Shown piece after piece: positions 43,100-52,140 of a DNA stretch of 64,000 nt. Position numbers and translations under genes: made by a program. Position 1 is the stretch's first letter, and each line of letters opens with the position of its first letter. The notes under the pieces are model-generated. The model was not told where the DNA came from and did not search any database. It was given only the letters and a program-made list of their open reading frames with translations. The DNA comes from Bog-473 sp963850095. Lineage in GTDB: Bacteria > Actinomycetota > Acidimicrobiia > Acidimicrobiales > RAAP-2. The stretch covers positions 248,001-312,000 of the forward strand of contig CAWKJX010000004.1 in assembly GCA_963850095.1 (NCBI GenBank). Reading direction: 5' to 3'.

Positions 43100-45502
43100 G
43101 TGGTGACCAAGACCCACGGGCGGACCCCGACGCGTGCGCCCGCCCGCTCTTCCGGCAAGAAGCCCGCCAGGCGATCCAAGGCCGCCGCCCCGTCGCGGCC
43201 GCCGTTCTGGCGCGTCCAGGCGCGCGACCTGTGGGCGGTGGGTCTGGTCACCCTCGGTGTCCTGCTCGCCCTGGCGCTGTGGGGCCAGCAGCTCGGCCCG
43301 GTCGGCCACGGCGCCGACTCCGGCCTGGCCCTCGTGGCGGGCTGGGCCCGCATCCTCCTGCCGCTCGTCGTCATCGGTGCCGGCGTCGCCCTGCTGATCG
43401 ACCGGGGCGAACCGGAGGAGGACACGCCGCCCGGCACCGATCCCGTCCGCCTGGCCGTCGGCATTGTGCTGGGACTCCTCGGTGTGTGTGGCCTGGCCGA
43501 GCTGGCCAAGGGCACCCCGGCGCTCTCCGACACCGCCGCCCTGCGCCAGGGGGGCGGGTACCTGGGCGCGCTGGTCGGCTCGCCCCTGCACGCCGGCCTC
43601 GGCGCCGCCGGCGCCGCCGTGCTGCTCGTGGCGCTCGCGCTCGTCGGCGTCCTGATCGCCACCGGCGTCCCCCTGCAGTCGGTGGGCCGGGGTCTGCGCC
43701 GGGCCGGCGCCGCCACCGGGCGTACGGCGCTCGAGCTCTGGCGGGGCAAACCCTTCGTGACGCCCATAGAGCACATGGACGACGACAAGGCTGAGGCCGC
43801 CCCGCCACCCCCGGCTCCGGTCTTCTCCGGGGCTCCGCCTCCGGACGAGCCGCCCCCCGACGCCGACGACGACATCGACATTCCTCTCGACCCCGAGCCC
43901 GAGCCGGTCGAGGCCGGTCCGCCCGCACCTGCCGCGGCCCCGGCGGGTCACCGCGAGCGGGGCGGGTGGGTGCTCCCGGCCATGTCGCTCCTCAAGGCCT
44001 CGAAGAAGCTGCACCAGGACCAGCGTCAGGTCGACGCGGCCGGGGTGGAGCTGGTGCGCGCCCTGGCCGCTCACGGCGTCGAGACCCGCCTGGTCGGCAG
44101 CCGCGTCGGCCCGACCGTGACGCGCTACGAGCTCGAGCTCGGCCCGGGCGTCAAGGTGGCCCGCGTCACCAGCCTGTCCAAGGACATCGCCTACGCCATG
44201 GCCTCGCCGGACGTGCGCATCCTGGCTCCGATCCCGGGCAAGTCGGCCATCGGTGTCGAGGTGCCCAACCGGACCCGCCAGCTCGTCGCCCTGCGCGACA
44301 TCCTCGACGCCAAGGAGACGCGGGTCACGCCGACCACCCACCCGCTCGAGGTGGCCATGGGCCGCGACATCGCCGGACGCGCCGTCGTGGCCAACCTCGC
44401 CGAAATGCCGCACATCCTCATTTCGGGCGCCACCGGGTCGGGCAAGTCGTCGTGCATGAACTCCCTCATCACGTCGATCCTCATGCGCCAGGACCCCGAC
44501 CACGTGAAGCTGATTCTGGTCGACCCCAAGCGCGTCGAGCTGGGCCAGTACGACGGGCTGCCCCACCTGCTCAGCCGCGTTGTGGTCGACCCCAAGCAGG
44601 CGGCCAACGCGCTGGCCTGGGCCGTCAAGGAGATGGAGCGCCGTTACGACCTCCTGGCCGAGAACGGGGCCCGCGACATCACCGGCTACAACCAACTGGT
44701 GGCCGAGGGCCGGGTGGCCACGCCGCCCACCGACAAACGGCGCGTGCGCGAGGTGGCGGCCCGGGCCCTCGGCGAGGGGCACCCCGGCATCGACGACGAG
44801 ACGGATCTGGAAGAGCCCGAGCCGCCCCAGCCACTGCCCTTCGTCCTCGTCGTGGTGGACGAGCTGAACGACCTCATGATGGTGGCCGCCCACGACGTCG
44901 AGGACTCCATCGTCCGCATCGCCCAGATGGCGCGCGCCGTCGGGATCCACCTGGTGATCGCCACGCAGCGCCCTTCGGTCGACGTCATCACCGGCGTGAT
45001 CAAGGCCAACATCCCGAGCCGCATGGCCTTCTCCGTCTCCACCCTCATGGACAGCCGCGTCATCCTCGACCAGCCCGGCGCCGAGCGCCTGGTGGGCAAG
45101 GGCGACATGCTCCTGCTCGAGGCCTCGTCCAACGTGCTGCGCCGCCTCCAGGCCCCCTGGGTGTCCGAGGAGGAGGTGCGCGAGGTGGTGGCGCACTGGA
45201 AGCGCCAGGGCGGCATCACCGAGCCGGTGGTCGGCATCGGGAACGCCGACGCCTCGGCCTCGGGCGGTTCGGGTCTCGACGACGACGACGACGAACTGCT
45301 GGCCCAGGCCCGTGACCTCGTCGTGCGCTCGCAGCTGGGCTCCACCTCCATGCTGCAGCGCAAACTGCGGGTCGGCTTCGCCCGGGCCGGCCGGCTGATG
45401 GACCTGCTCGAGCAACAGGGTGTCGTCGGACCGAGCGAGGGCTCCAAGGCCCGCGCCGTCCTCATGACGCCCGACGAGCTCGACGCGCTCAGCCGGAGGT
45501 GA
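43100..45502 (+). CDS. ftsK: DNA translocase FtsK/SpoIIIE
   Basis: Pumps chromosome ends through the closing septum. About 800 residues. Four membrane helices at the N-terminus (DLWAVGLVTLGVLLALALWG and three more) precede an acidic Pro-rich linker, then the alpha domain and the motor: Walker A GATGSGKSSCMNS near residue 445 and Walker B FVLVVVDELNDLMM. The C-terminal gamma domain that reads KOPS sites is present (LGSTSMLQRKLRVGFARAGR). The start may be GTG 43100, 43103 or 43055; the first is placed best after the TAGTCT box. Confidence 0.95.
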   Translation: MVTKTHGRTPTRAPARSSGKKPARRSKAAAPSRPPFWRVQARDLWAVGLVTLGVLLALALWGQQLGPVGHGADSGLALVAGWARILLPLVVIGAGVALLIDRGEPEEDTPPGTDPVRLAVGIVLGLLGVCGLAELAKGTPALSDTAALRQGGGYLGALVGSPLHAGLGAAGAAVLLVALALVGVLIATGVPLQSVGRGLRRAGAATGRTALELWRGKPFVTPIEHMDDDKAEAAPPPPAPVFSGAPPPDEPPPDADDDIDIPLDPEPEPVEAGPPAPAAAPAGHRERGGWVLPAMSLLKASKKLHQDQRQVDAAGVELVRALAAHGVETRLVGSRVGPTVTRYELELGPGVKVARVTSLSKDIAYAMASPDVRILAPIPGKSAIGVEVPNRTRQLVALRDILDAKETRVTPTTHPLEVAMGRDIAGRAVVANLAEMPHILISGATGSGKSSCMNSLITSILMRQDPDHVKLILVDPKRVELGQYDGLPHLLSRVVVDPKQAANALAWAVKEMERRYDLLAENGARDITGYNQLVAEGRVATPPTDKRRVREVAARALGEGHPGIDDETDLEEPEPPQPLPFVLVVVDELNDLMMVAAHDVEDSIVRIAQMARAVGIHLVIATQRPSVDVITGVIKANIPSRMAFSVSTLMDSRVILDQPGAERLVGKGDMLLLEASSNVLRRLQAPWVSEEEVREVVAHWKRQGGITEPVVGIGNADASASGGSGLDDDDDELLAQARDLVVRSQLGSTSMLQRKLRVGFARAGRLMDLLEQQGVVGPSEGSKARAVLMTPDELDALSRR

Positions 45503-46833
45503 GCGAGCCCGGTCCGGCGCCCCTCATGGTGGCGCCCTTCCGTCTGGACTCGCTGCGCCCGCCGGAACCGCCACCACCACAGAAGGGACCCGCACGGCGC
45601 CGGCGCAGCCGCGCACGCCGGCGCGGCCGGCGTTCGCGCGTCCTCCTCACGGTGCTCGTCGTTCTCGCCCTGCTCGTCGCCGCGGCCGGTGTGTTCGCCG
45701 CGGTCCGGCTCAGCGCGGCCGACCCGCCGCCCGCGGTCACCCCGGTCACGCTCGACCCGGTCACCGTGCCGGCCACGACCGTGGCGCTGCCGTGGCCACA
45801 GATCGGGCAGGGCGCCGTAGCGGTTCCGTCCATCGGCGTCGACGTGGCGTCCGGCCCCGAGCAGGCGGTACCGGTGGCCAGCCTGACCAAGCTGATGACG
45901 GCCTACGTGATTCTGCACGACCACCCGCTGGCCGGCGGGCGGTCCGGGCCGACGATCACGGTGACGGCGGCGGACGTCTCGGACTACGACAACGACACGG
46001 TCAACGACGACTCCAACGCGCAGGTGGTCGCCGGTGAGAAGGTCACGGAGGAGCAGGTGCTCGGGGGCATGCTCGTGCACTCGGCCGACAACTACGCCGA
46101 CCTCCTGGCCCGCTGGGATGCCGGGAGCCAGGCCGCATTCGTGGCGAAGATGAACGCGGACGCAGCCACGCTGGGCATGGTCCATTCCCACTTCGCCGAC
46201 CCCAGCGGCGTCAGCCCGGGCTCGGAGTCGACCGCTTCGGACCTGTTGAAGGTGGCGGGGGCCGACATGGCGAACCCGGTCTTCGCCTCGCTGGTCCAAA
46301 TGAGCTCCATTACGCTGCCGGTGGCCGGCACCATCTCGACGTACACGCCGCTGCTGGGCCTGGCCGGCATCATCGGGGTGAAATCCGGCTTCACCACGGC
46401 GGCCGGAGGCTGCGACGTCGTGGCCGTGGTGCGCCCCGTCCACGGCCACCCCACCCTTCTGCTGGCGGCGGTGACCGGTCAGATGGGCCCCGTGGTCCTG
46501 GCGCAGGCGGGCCTGCACGGGTTGGCGCTCGTCAATGCGGTCCAGCCGTTGATCGGCACCACGTCGGTGCTGCGCTCCGGCCAGCTGGTGGCGGACGTGA
46601 CCGAGGCCGGCCGCACGGTCGAGGCCCGGGCCACGGCGCCCGTGAACATGCTCACCTGGCCCGGGGTGGCGGCGACCCGGGCCTTCCATCCCGATCCGCA
46701 CCTGACCGACCAGGCGCGCCGAGGGGCCACGGTGGGCACCGTCGTGGTGCGTCTCGGCACGCAGAAGGTGGTGGTCCCGGTGCGCCTGCGCCGGGACGTG
46801 CCCCGACCGTCACTCCTCCAGCGCCTTTTCTGA
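45499..46833 (+). CDS. D-alanyl-D-alanine carboxypeptidase (S11 family)
   Basis: Membrane-anchored penicillin-binding protein of 444 residues that trims peptidoglycan side chains. An N-terminal Arg-rich cytoplasmic stretch and one membrane helix (VLLTVLVVLALLVAAAGVFA) are followed by the catalytic domain: S-x-x-K in VASLTKLMTAYV, S-x-N in HSADNYADLL and the K-S-G box in GVKSGFTTAAGG. Its GTG start overlaps the ftsK stop (GTGA), so both belong to one transcript linking division and wall trimming. Confidence 0.92.
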   Translation: MSEPGPAPLMVAPFRLDSLRPPEPPPPQKGPARRRRSRARRRGRRSRVLLTVLVVLALLVAAAGVFAAVRLSAADPPPAVTPVTLDPVTVPATTVALPWPQIGQGAVAVPSIGVDVASGPEQAVPVASLTKLMTAYVILHDHPLAGGRSGPTITVTAADVSDYDNDTVNDDSNAQVVAGEKVTEEQVLGGMLVHSADNYADLLARWDAGSQAAFVAKMNADAATLGMVHSHFADPSGVSPGSESTASDLLKVAGADMANPVFASLVQMSSITLPVAGTISTYTPLLGLAGIIGVKSGFTTAAGGCDVVAVVRPVHGHPTLLLAAVTGQMGPVVLAQAGLHGLALVNAVQPLIGTTSVLRSGQLVADVTEAGRTVEARATAPVNMLTWPGVAATRAFHPDPHLTDQARRGATVGTVVVRLGTQKVVVPVRLRRDVPRPSLLQRLF

Positions 46834-46868
46834 GGACACGCCCGGGTCCGAGCCCGGACGCGAAGCAG

Positions 46869-46900
46869 CCCCCGAGGTGCGCCAGAGAGAACCCCGGGGG
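46869..46900 (+). terminator. Hairpin after the carboxypeptidase gene
   Basis: CCCCCGAGGT and ACCCCGGGGG can pair over ten positions with one mismatch and a 12-base loop, 35 bases after the stop. No T-run follows. It could end the ftsK transcript, and it faces the convergent cold-shock gene. The rest of 46834-47074 shows no gene. Confidence 0.4.
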
Positions 46901-47074
46901 CCGTCGCCCATTTCGGGTTCGAAAAGCCGGTGAACCGTTCGACCCCGACGCAGTACTACCCGGCGGCGGGGCGGCTGAAACGGCGGATTCAGCCCGGGCG
47001 TCCGACCTGTTCGGGCCAGGCCGCACGGGTGGGGTGCCCCCGGTCGGACCGGGGCTTCCCGCCGGCCCCGCGGG

Positions 47075-47293
47075 TCAGACGGCGCGGACCCAGGCCACCC
47101 GCCACTGGCATCCATCCTGGTCCAGGTCATCGAGCCACTCGAACTCCACCGAGCTACCGGGTACGAGCGCCCGATAACCCTGGACGCCTTGGATGTTCGA
47201 GAAGTGGACGAAGCCGGCCCCTGGTCGGTCCGGAGCGCTGAGAGAACCCCAGCCCTCCTCGTTGTGCCACGTGGCAACGGTGCCCCGGGCCAT
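47075..47293 (-). CDS. Divergent cold-shock-domain protein
   Basis: 72 residues from ATG 47293, one cold-shock (OB-fold) domain: ARGTVATWHNEEGWGSLSAP, then GAGFVHFSNIQGVQGYRALV and VEFEWLDDLDQDGCQWRVAW. The RNP-1 motif, usually KGFGFI, reads EGWGSL, while RNP-2 (FVHFSNI) is kept. Nucleic-acid binding may thus differ from classical CspA. It is convergent to the carboxypeptidase and diverges from the GNAT gene. Confidence 0.75.
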   Translation of the reverse strand: MARGTVATWHNEEGWGSLSAPDRPGAGFVHFSNIQGVQGYRALVPGSSVEFEWLDDLDQDGCQWRVAWVRAV

Positions 47294-47474
47294 GGGCAGC
47301 AATCGTATTGCGCCGTCCGGCGGGGTCGACCCGGAACCGTCATGGGCGTCGGGCACCGCTGCGAGGTCGGCTGACCGCCTCGACGCGACGGTGGCCCTCG
47401 ATGCCGCGTCCGTCGGACACGCTCGGAGATCATGGGCCAGGGAGAGCGGTCGCATCCGCTGCCATGCTGTCGAC

Positions 47475-47936
47475 GTGAACGCGGAGGACGCCGTCGTGAT
47501 TGCCCGCTTCGATCATGCGATGCAGGACGCGTTCAGGCTTCTCGTGCTGGACGGCATGGCGGAGCGCTGGGGATCGCTCGACGCGTCGCTCAACACCGAT
47601 CTCGACGACATCGACGCGCACTACGGCGGCGATTGCGTGCTCGTTGCCCTTCACGGTGCCCTGGTGGTCGGTACCGGCATCCTCCTTCTCCGAACCGCGG
47701 AAGGGGAAATTGTGCGGATGGCAGTCCACCGGGACTACCGGCGACGCGGCATTGCGACACGGCTGGTGGCGGAGTTGGTTCATGTCGCGTCCGAGTGTGG
47801 GGTCGATCGCATTGTGGTGGAGACGAATGCAAAGTGGCAGGAGGCTCGGAGCCTCTACGAGGCATGTGGCTTCGCATTCACCCACTCGGCTCCGGGCGCC
47901 TTCGGACGTGAGAGTTTCTACGAGCTCGTGATCTGA
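47475..47936 (+). CDS. GNAT family N-acetyltransferase
   Basis: 153 residues from the GTG at 47475. The acetyl-CoA loop is in RMAVHRDYRRRGIATRLVAE, and the end has RIVVETNAKWQEARSLYEAC followed by GFAF, typical of motif B. The acceptor is unknown. An upstream start cannot be excluded, as the frame stays open to 47193, but the conserved domain begins here. The 171 bases after it hold no gene. Confidence 0.82.
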   Translation: MNAEDAVVIARFDHAMQDAFRLLVLDGMAERWGSLDASLNTDLDDIDAHYGGDCVLVALHGALVVGTGILLLRTAEGEIVRMAVHRDYRRRGIATRLVAELVHVASECGVDRIVVETNAKWQEARSLYEACGFAFTHSAPGAFGRESFYELVI

Positions 47937-48107
47937 TCGCCCGCTTCGCAGCCTGATGTCCTGCTGGTCCGATGTTCCAGCTGCCCCCTGCCCGGCAGGC
48001 GACACGGAGGAATGCGACCCGGGCCGAAACGACAGAGAGCGGGCACAATGGTGGTGGGGGGTGGCCGGAAACAGAAGAAGGTGCAGCGGTTTCAAAAGGA
48101 GGAGTCG

Positions 48108-48512
48108 ATGACTGATTGGCCGGAAGTGCCCCATATGCGCCTGGAACTCGTACCGATACCGGTGTCCGATGTCGATCGGGCCAAGGAGTTCTACGAGCAG
48201 GTCGGCTTCGAGAACCTGCACGACACCCAGGTGACCGAGACGATGCGAGTGGTCCAGCTGACCCCGCCGGGGTCGAGTTGCGCCATCGTCTTCGGGACAG
48301 GGATGGGTCCTATCACCGACATGGCCCCAGGCTCCCTCCAGGGCCTTCACCTCGTGGTCGACGACATGTCGGCGACCCGGACTGCTTTGACGGAGCGTGG
48401 TATCGAACTCAGCGAAGTGGACGACATGGGTGGCGTCCTCTACTCGTATTTCTCCGATCCGGATGGAAACATGTGGGCTCTGCAGCAGTGGCCAGCCGAC
48501 TACCGGCCCTGA
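48108..48512 (+). CDS. VOC family protein (glyoxalase/dioxygenase fold)
   Basis: 134 residues. The start is ATG 48108, fixed by a strong AAAAGGAGGAG. Two beta-alpha-beta-beta-beta modules are seen: ELVPIPVSDVDRAKEFYEQV then GFENLHD, and GLHLVVDDMSATRTALTERG then the end SYFSDPDGNMWALQQW. Metal ligands could be the Glu at the end of each module. It is a small accessory enzyme or resistance-type protein; the substrate is unknown. Confidence 0.88.
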   Translation: MTDWPEVPHMRLELVPIPVSDVDRAKEFYEQVGFENLHDTQVTETMRVVQLTPPGSSCAIVFGTGMGPITDMAPGSLQGLHLVVDDMSATRTALTERGIELSEVDDMGGVLYSYFSDPDGNMWALQQWPADYRP

Positions 48513-48649
48513 ACGGGCTGCGGCGGGCTCTGAGTCTGTCCCGGTGAGCGGTGTGCGGGTGCGCCAAGTCGAAGATCACCGGCGAGCAGTCCGGGCGCGA
48601 CAGCAGGGGGCTTCTCCGAACCCCAGTAGCCAAAGAGGGCCGCCGATGT

Positions 48650-48655
48650 GATAAT
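48650..48655 (+). promoter_or_regulatory. -10 box GATAAT
   Basis: GATAAT, preceded by TGT (extended -10 like), ends six bases before the GTG at 48662, a leaderless layout. Confidence 0.45.
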
Positions 48656-48661
48656 CGACCT

Positions 48662-49618
48662 GTGCCGGTGGAGGGCCACCTTTATGGCGAACGAGTCTGG
48701 TTCCACGACGCCCGGGGTCACGTTCGCCGCATGGGGGTCTCGACCCACCCGGCAGATTCCACCGTTGTAATTTCGCTGTGGCAGGGCGACGTCTGCACGG
48801 GCACCTTTCGGATGCCCGCCAAGGATGCGGCTCGCCTCATTTCGACCCTGGCCTATGGAATGACCGAGGCGATCCCGGGTGAGCCGCCTCATTCCGAACG
48901 TGGGTCCGAGCCGACTTGGCCGGCTCTGGTCGAGATTCCTGCGTCGTGTCACGGTCCGAACACCGGGAAAGACCGAGGCGCACCTTCGGCTGCTCGAGTA
49001 GCTCGCCCGGTGCCACCAGTGCATTCCCAGCGCTGCATCGCCATGTGCGGAAACGTGCTCCGCTGGAGAGTTCCATTCGCCGGAATGGGCGAGACACACC
49101 GACAATGGAGCAAGGCGCCTACCGGTCATAATCGCGAGGTGGCGGCCACAGGCTCCCTGCCGAAAATCGACGAACACCAGGTTCTGGTGGACGCACTGCC
49201 CGAGCAGGCATGGGCGGCGGTGCTCGACACGTTCACGAGTTTCACGACTCGGGCCGGGTGGCGTGTCATGGCGAAGGTCTTGGGATGCCGACCTGACTCG
49301 GCGAGTGGCCCACCTGGCGCCGAGGGAGCCTCTGTCCCCGGCTTTCGCGTCACGCGGTCTGTGGCACCCACGGAATGGAGGCTCGAGGGTAGCCATCGAT
49401 TTTCGCGTTATTCACTCACCTTTCGCATTGCTCCTCTCGGAGCGGAGCGTTGCGTCATCAGAGCCGAATCGTCGGCTGCATTTCCGGGCCCTGCGGGTAG
49501 GGCGTACCGCGCCCTCGTGATCGGGTCGGGGGGCCATGTCCTCGGTGTACGAAGTCTTTTGAGAACGATGAAGAGAGAGGCCGAGCGCGCCGATAAATCT
49601 GGGGCCGTGCGCACGTAG
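48662..49618 (+). CDS. Hypothetical composite ORF: small conserved N-terminal part joined to an SRPBCC-like part
   Basis: 318 residues from the leaderless GTG. The first ~90 resemble a small actinobacterial protein (GERVWFHDARGHVRRMGVST, VVISLWQGDVCTGTFRMP). They are followed by ~75 unremarkable residues that look like translated intergenic DNA, and then an SRPBCC/START-like domain (see next entry). Two genes merged by a lost stop or an indel near 48940-48960 is likely. A real fusion cannot be excluded. Confidence 0.5.
   Translation: MPVEGHLYGERVWFHDARGHVRRMGVSTHPADSTVVISLWQGDVCTGTFRMPAKDAARLISTLAYGMTEAIPGEPPHSERGSEPTWPALVEIPASCHGPNTGKDRGAPSAARVARPVPPVHSQRCIAMCGNVLRWRVPFAGMGETHRQWSKAPTGHNREVAATGSLPKIDEHQVLVDALPEQAWAAVLDTFTSFTTRAGWRVMAKVLGCRPDSASGPPGAEGASVPGFRVTRSVAPTEWRLEGSHRFSRYSLTFRIAPLGAERCVIRAESSAAFPGPAGRAYRALVIGSGGHVLGVRSLLRTMKREAERADKSGAVRT
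49127..49132 (+). promoter_or_regulatory. Internal -10 box CATAAT
   Basis: CATAAT ends six bases before an in-frame GTG at 49139, the same layout as GATAAT before 48662. It supports a separate second gene here. Confidence 0.4.
49139..49618 (+). CDS. SRPBCC-like protein (alternative start inside the composite ORF)
   Basis: 159 residues if started at the GTG after CATAAT. The pattern LPEQAWAAVLDTFTSFTTRA, GFRVTRSVAPTEWRLEGSHR and FSRYSLTFRIAPLGAERCVI is that of a small polyketide-cyclase/START-type ligand-binding fold (DUF2867-like). The ligand is unknown. Codon use here is less GC-rich than in the neighbouring core genes. Confidence 0.45.
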   Translation: MAATGSLPKIDEHQVLVDALPEQAWAAVLDTFTSFTTRAGWRVMAKVLGCRPDSASGPPGAEGASVPGFRVTRSVAPTEWRLEGSHRFSRYSLTFRIAPLGAERCVIRAESSAAFPGPAGRAYRALVIGSGGHVLGVRSLLRTMKREAERADKSGAVRT

Positions 49619-49734
49619 GAGGTGCTTCGGGTTGCGGCATGCGGAGCCAGGGCGACCACCCGTATCTCGCCGAGGGTGTCAGGTTTCGCAGGGACACGAG
49701 CCAGGGCAGCAGATGCCATTATCTTGACGCAATC

Positions 49735-50418
49735 ATGTCTCGCCGACCCGACTCACTGGTCCTGTTGCACGGCTTCGGTTCCTCCTTCGAGCACAACTGG
49801 CGGCAGACAGGCTGGGTCGACATCCTGGCCGACTTCGAGGTCACCGTCCCCGTCATCGACCTACCGGGTCACGGGTCGTCTCCGCCGCTGACCGACCCGG
49901 CGGACTACGCCGACGCGGCCGAGGAGGTCCGACGCGCCCTGCCGGCGGACGGACCCATCGCCGGGGTCGGGTTCTCGGCCGGGGCAGAATTGCTGCTGCG
50001 TCTCGCTCTGGCCGAGCCGGAGCGCTTCGACCGGATCGTCCTACTCGGGCTGGGGGACAACGTTTTCGAGTCGCGCGACCCGGCGGTATTGGTGGCGGCT
50101 CTCGAGAGCAGCGAAGAGCCCGAGGACGTCCACGCTCGGGTGTTCCGGCGGCTGGCCCAGTCGGCGGGCAACGACCCGAGAGCGCTCTCGGCCTTCCTCC
50201 GTCGGCCACGCCGGCCGGTCACCGAGGAAGAGCTGTCGAGGCTCAATTGCCCGATCCTCGTGGTGCTGGGCGAGCGGGACACGGTGGGATCTGCCGATCG
50301 GCTCATGGCGGCGCTGCCGTCGGCATCGTTGGTCATGCTGGCCGGCGTCGACCATTTCGCCACGCCCTCGGACTTCGGCGCGATCGACGCCACCATGACG
50401 TTCCTCGGCCTGGGCTGA
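49735..50418 (+). CDS. Alpha/beta hydrolase
   Basis: 227 residues. The oxyanion segment LVLLHGFGSSFEHNW, the nucleophile elbow GVGFSAGAELLLRLA (G-F-S-A-G), the acid in VLGERDTVGSAD and the His in LAGVDHFATPS form a complete triad. The start is ATG 49735, with TATCTT at 49720-49725 as a possible -10 box. The substrate is unknown; it is a small cytoplasmic esterase type. Confidence 0.9.
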   Translation: MSRRPDSLVLLHGFGSSFEHNWRQTGWVDILADFEVTVPVIDLPGHGSSPPLTDPADYADAAEEVRRALPADGPIAGVGFSAGAELLLRLALAEPERFDRIVLLGLGDNVFESRDPAVLVAALESSEEPEDVHARVFRRLAQSAGNDPRALSAFLRRPRRPVTEEELSRLNCPILVVLGERDTVGSADRLMAALPSASLVMLAGVDHFATPSDFGAIDATMTFLGLG

Positions 50419-50749
50419 GTTCCGACCGGTGGCGCGGTGGCGGACGCGGCGTTGGACGCTCCTCGGAGGATGCAACCGCGTGCAGAGGGCGGTGGCCCGC
50501 CTCCCGCGTCCATGCCACACCCGAGGTCCCTCGATTTGGTGAGGGAGTGGCAAGGAAACAGTCTGCGGTCACTCCGGTGGAGTCCGTCCTGCGACGCTCA
50601 TTGGTTGTCGGATGACATCGCGGAACGCTGTCGCGAGACATCTGGTTCTTCGGCATTCGGCGGAGCGTGATCGTTGCCGCGGAGCCCGGAGCGAGGGGCT
50701 GGTGCCATAGCATGTCGGGGGAGTCAGGAGAGGCGAGGGGATCGGGGTC
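50419..50749. other. 331-base stretch without a gene
   Basis: No frame here has a convincing protein, and no tRNA, repeat or strong hairpin is seen. It separates the hydrolase from the BI-1 gene and may hold the promoter of the latter, but no box stands out. Confidence 0.5.
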
Positions 50750-51403
50750 ATGAGCGAGGCAATGAGTCTCGGGGGGAGCCGGGCGACAACGCGGGACCGC
50801 ACCCTCACCCTGTTCGGCCAGACGATGGCCTATGTCGCGGCCACAGCGGGATTCTTCGCCCTCGGGGCCTACGCCGGCCGCAATCTCTCCGAGGCGCTCG
50901 GGTGGATCTGGTTCATCGCAGCCCTCGGGTGCCTGTTCGCCATGAACTTCACCGCTCGGCGCTCCATTCCCGCCACGTCCCTTCTTCTCGGCGCCTTCGG
51001 CGTTCTGATAGGTCTGGCCATGGCGCCACTTCTGGCGTACTACGCCACCACCGACCCGGCGATCCTCTGGGAGGCAGGAGGCGCGACCGCGCTGTTCATT
51101 GCCGGCTTCGGAACAGCCGGCTACCTCATACGCCGCGATCTCACCGCTCTGGCCCGGGTCGCGTTCTTCGCCCTCCTGGCTCTCATCGTCTTTGGCATCG
51201 TGCTGATCTTCGTGCACATCCCCCAGGGGTCGCTCATCTACGCCGTCCTCGGCCTGGTGATTTTCGCTGCACTGACCATGTTCGACTTTCAGCGTCTGCG
51301 ACGCTCGAAGGACATCGCTTCGGCACCGCTGATGGCGGCATCGATCTTCCTCGACATCTTGAATGTCTTCCTGTTCTTCCTCCGCATTTTCGGATCGAAC
51401 TGA
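50750..51403 (+). CDS. Bax inhibitor-1 (YbhL/YccA) family membrane protein
   Basis: 217 residues, seven hydrophobic helices. The C-terminal hallmark TMFDFQRLRRSKDIASAPLM followed by ASIFLDILNVFLFFLRIFG is diagnostic for the BI-1 family, which forms calcium-leak or stress-related membrane proteins. Start ATG 50750. It is convergent with the methyltransferase at 51535; the 131-base gap between them contains nothing recognisable. Confidence 0.9.
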   Translation: MSEAMSLGGSRATTRDRTLTLFGQTMAYVAATAGFFALGAYAGRNLSEALGWIWFIAALGCLFAMNFTARRSIPATSLLLGAFGVLIGLAMAPLLAYYATTDPAILWEAGGATALFIAGFGTAGYLIRRDLTALARVAFFALLALIVFGIVLIFVHIPQGSLIYAVLGLVIFAALTMFDFQRLRRSKDIASAPLMAASIFLDILNVFLFFLRIFGSN

Positions 51404-51534
51404 CACACAATCGACCCGTTCAGTGTTGCCACCGCGACGCGGCGGGCTGAGGACGGGATTACCGCCTCCGCGGGGGACACCAAATCGGTCGCCGACGCCA
51501 CGGCAACATCGAGTTCGTTGTGTACGGAAAATCC

Positions 51535-52140
51535 CTATTTGCGGGTCGCGGCAACCAGCCAGGCCATGGCCCCTGCCGGGTCCCAGGTCAGGTCGATGAT
51601 GGCGGGCTCGATCGACTCGATGCTCCACTCGGTGGAAAAGGCGACCCGAATCTCGTCTTGGGTCACGCGACGCGGCCCCCAGTCACCGGGCTGTCGATCG
51701 CTGAAGCAGAGCATGTGATAGCGGCCACCCGGAGGCACCACTTCAGCCAGGCTGCCGACGTAGCGCTCGCGCTCGTCGTCGTCGAAGACATGAAAGAGCC
51801 CGCAGTCGAGCACGGTGTCGAACTGCTGACCCAGCTCAACGAGGCGAAGGGCGTCCGCGACGACGAAGCGCACGTCCAGGCCTCGTTCGGCCGCTTTCGC
51901 CTGGGCCAGCTCGATAGCCCGCTCCGACATGTCGACCCCCACCGCCTCGTGGCCGAGTGAGGCCGCCATGAGTGCGTGCTCGCCGGTGCCACAACCGGCG
52001 TCGAGCACCCGGCCGGCCAGGTCGCCGGCCTGGGCCAGGTGGTCGAAAGCCGGCTGGGCTCGGCCGATGTCCCATGCGGGGGGAGTGCCGGTCGCATAAA
52101 TGGCATCGAAGTCGTGGGGTGGACGTGGCATGGAGGTCAT
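51535..52140 (-). CDS. SAM-dependent methyltransferase (thiopurine/TehB-like)
   Basis: 201 residues. The start has PHDFDAIYATGTPPAWDIGR, a TPMT/TehB-like opening; the SAM motif is GRVLDAGCGTGEHALMAASL, followed by VGVDMSERAIELAQAKA and FDTVLDCGLFHVFDDDE. Substrate unknown; small-molecule detoxification is typical of relatives. The start is ATG 52140 or 52131. The 238 bases upstream, shared with thrB, hold no supported gene. Confidence 0.88.
   Translation of the reverse strand: MTSMPRPPHDFDAIYATGTPPAWDIGRAQPAFDHLAQAGDLAGRVLDAGCGTGEHALMAASLGHEAVGVDMSERAIELAQAKAAERGLDVRFVVADALRLVELGQQFDTVLDCGLFHVFDDDERERYVGSLAEVVPPGGRYHMLCFSDRQPGDWGPRRVTQDEIRVAFSTEWSIESIEPAIIDLTWDPAGAMAWLVAATRK

Noticed and set aside
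46910..46945. GGTTCGAA / GTTCGACC resembling tRNA T-loops
   Set aside because: No acceptor, D or anticodon stems can be formed around it.
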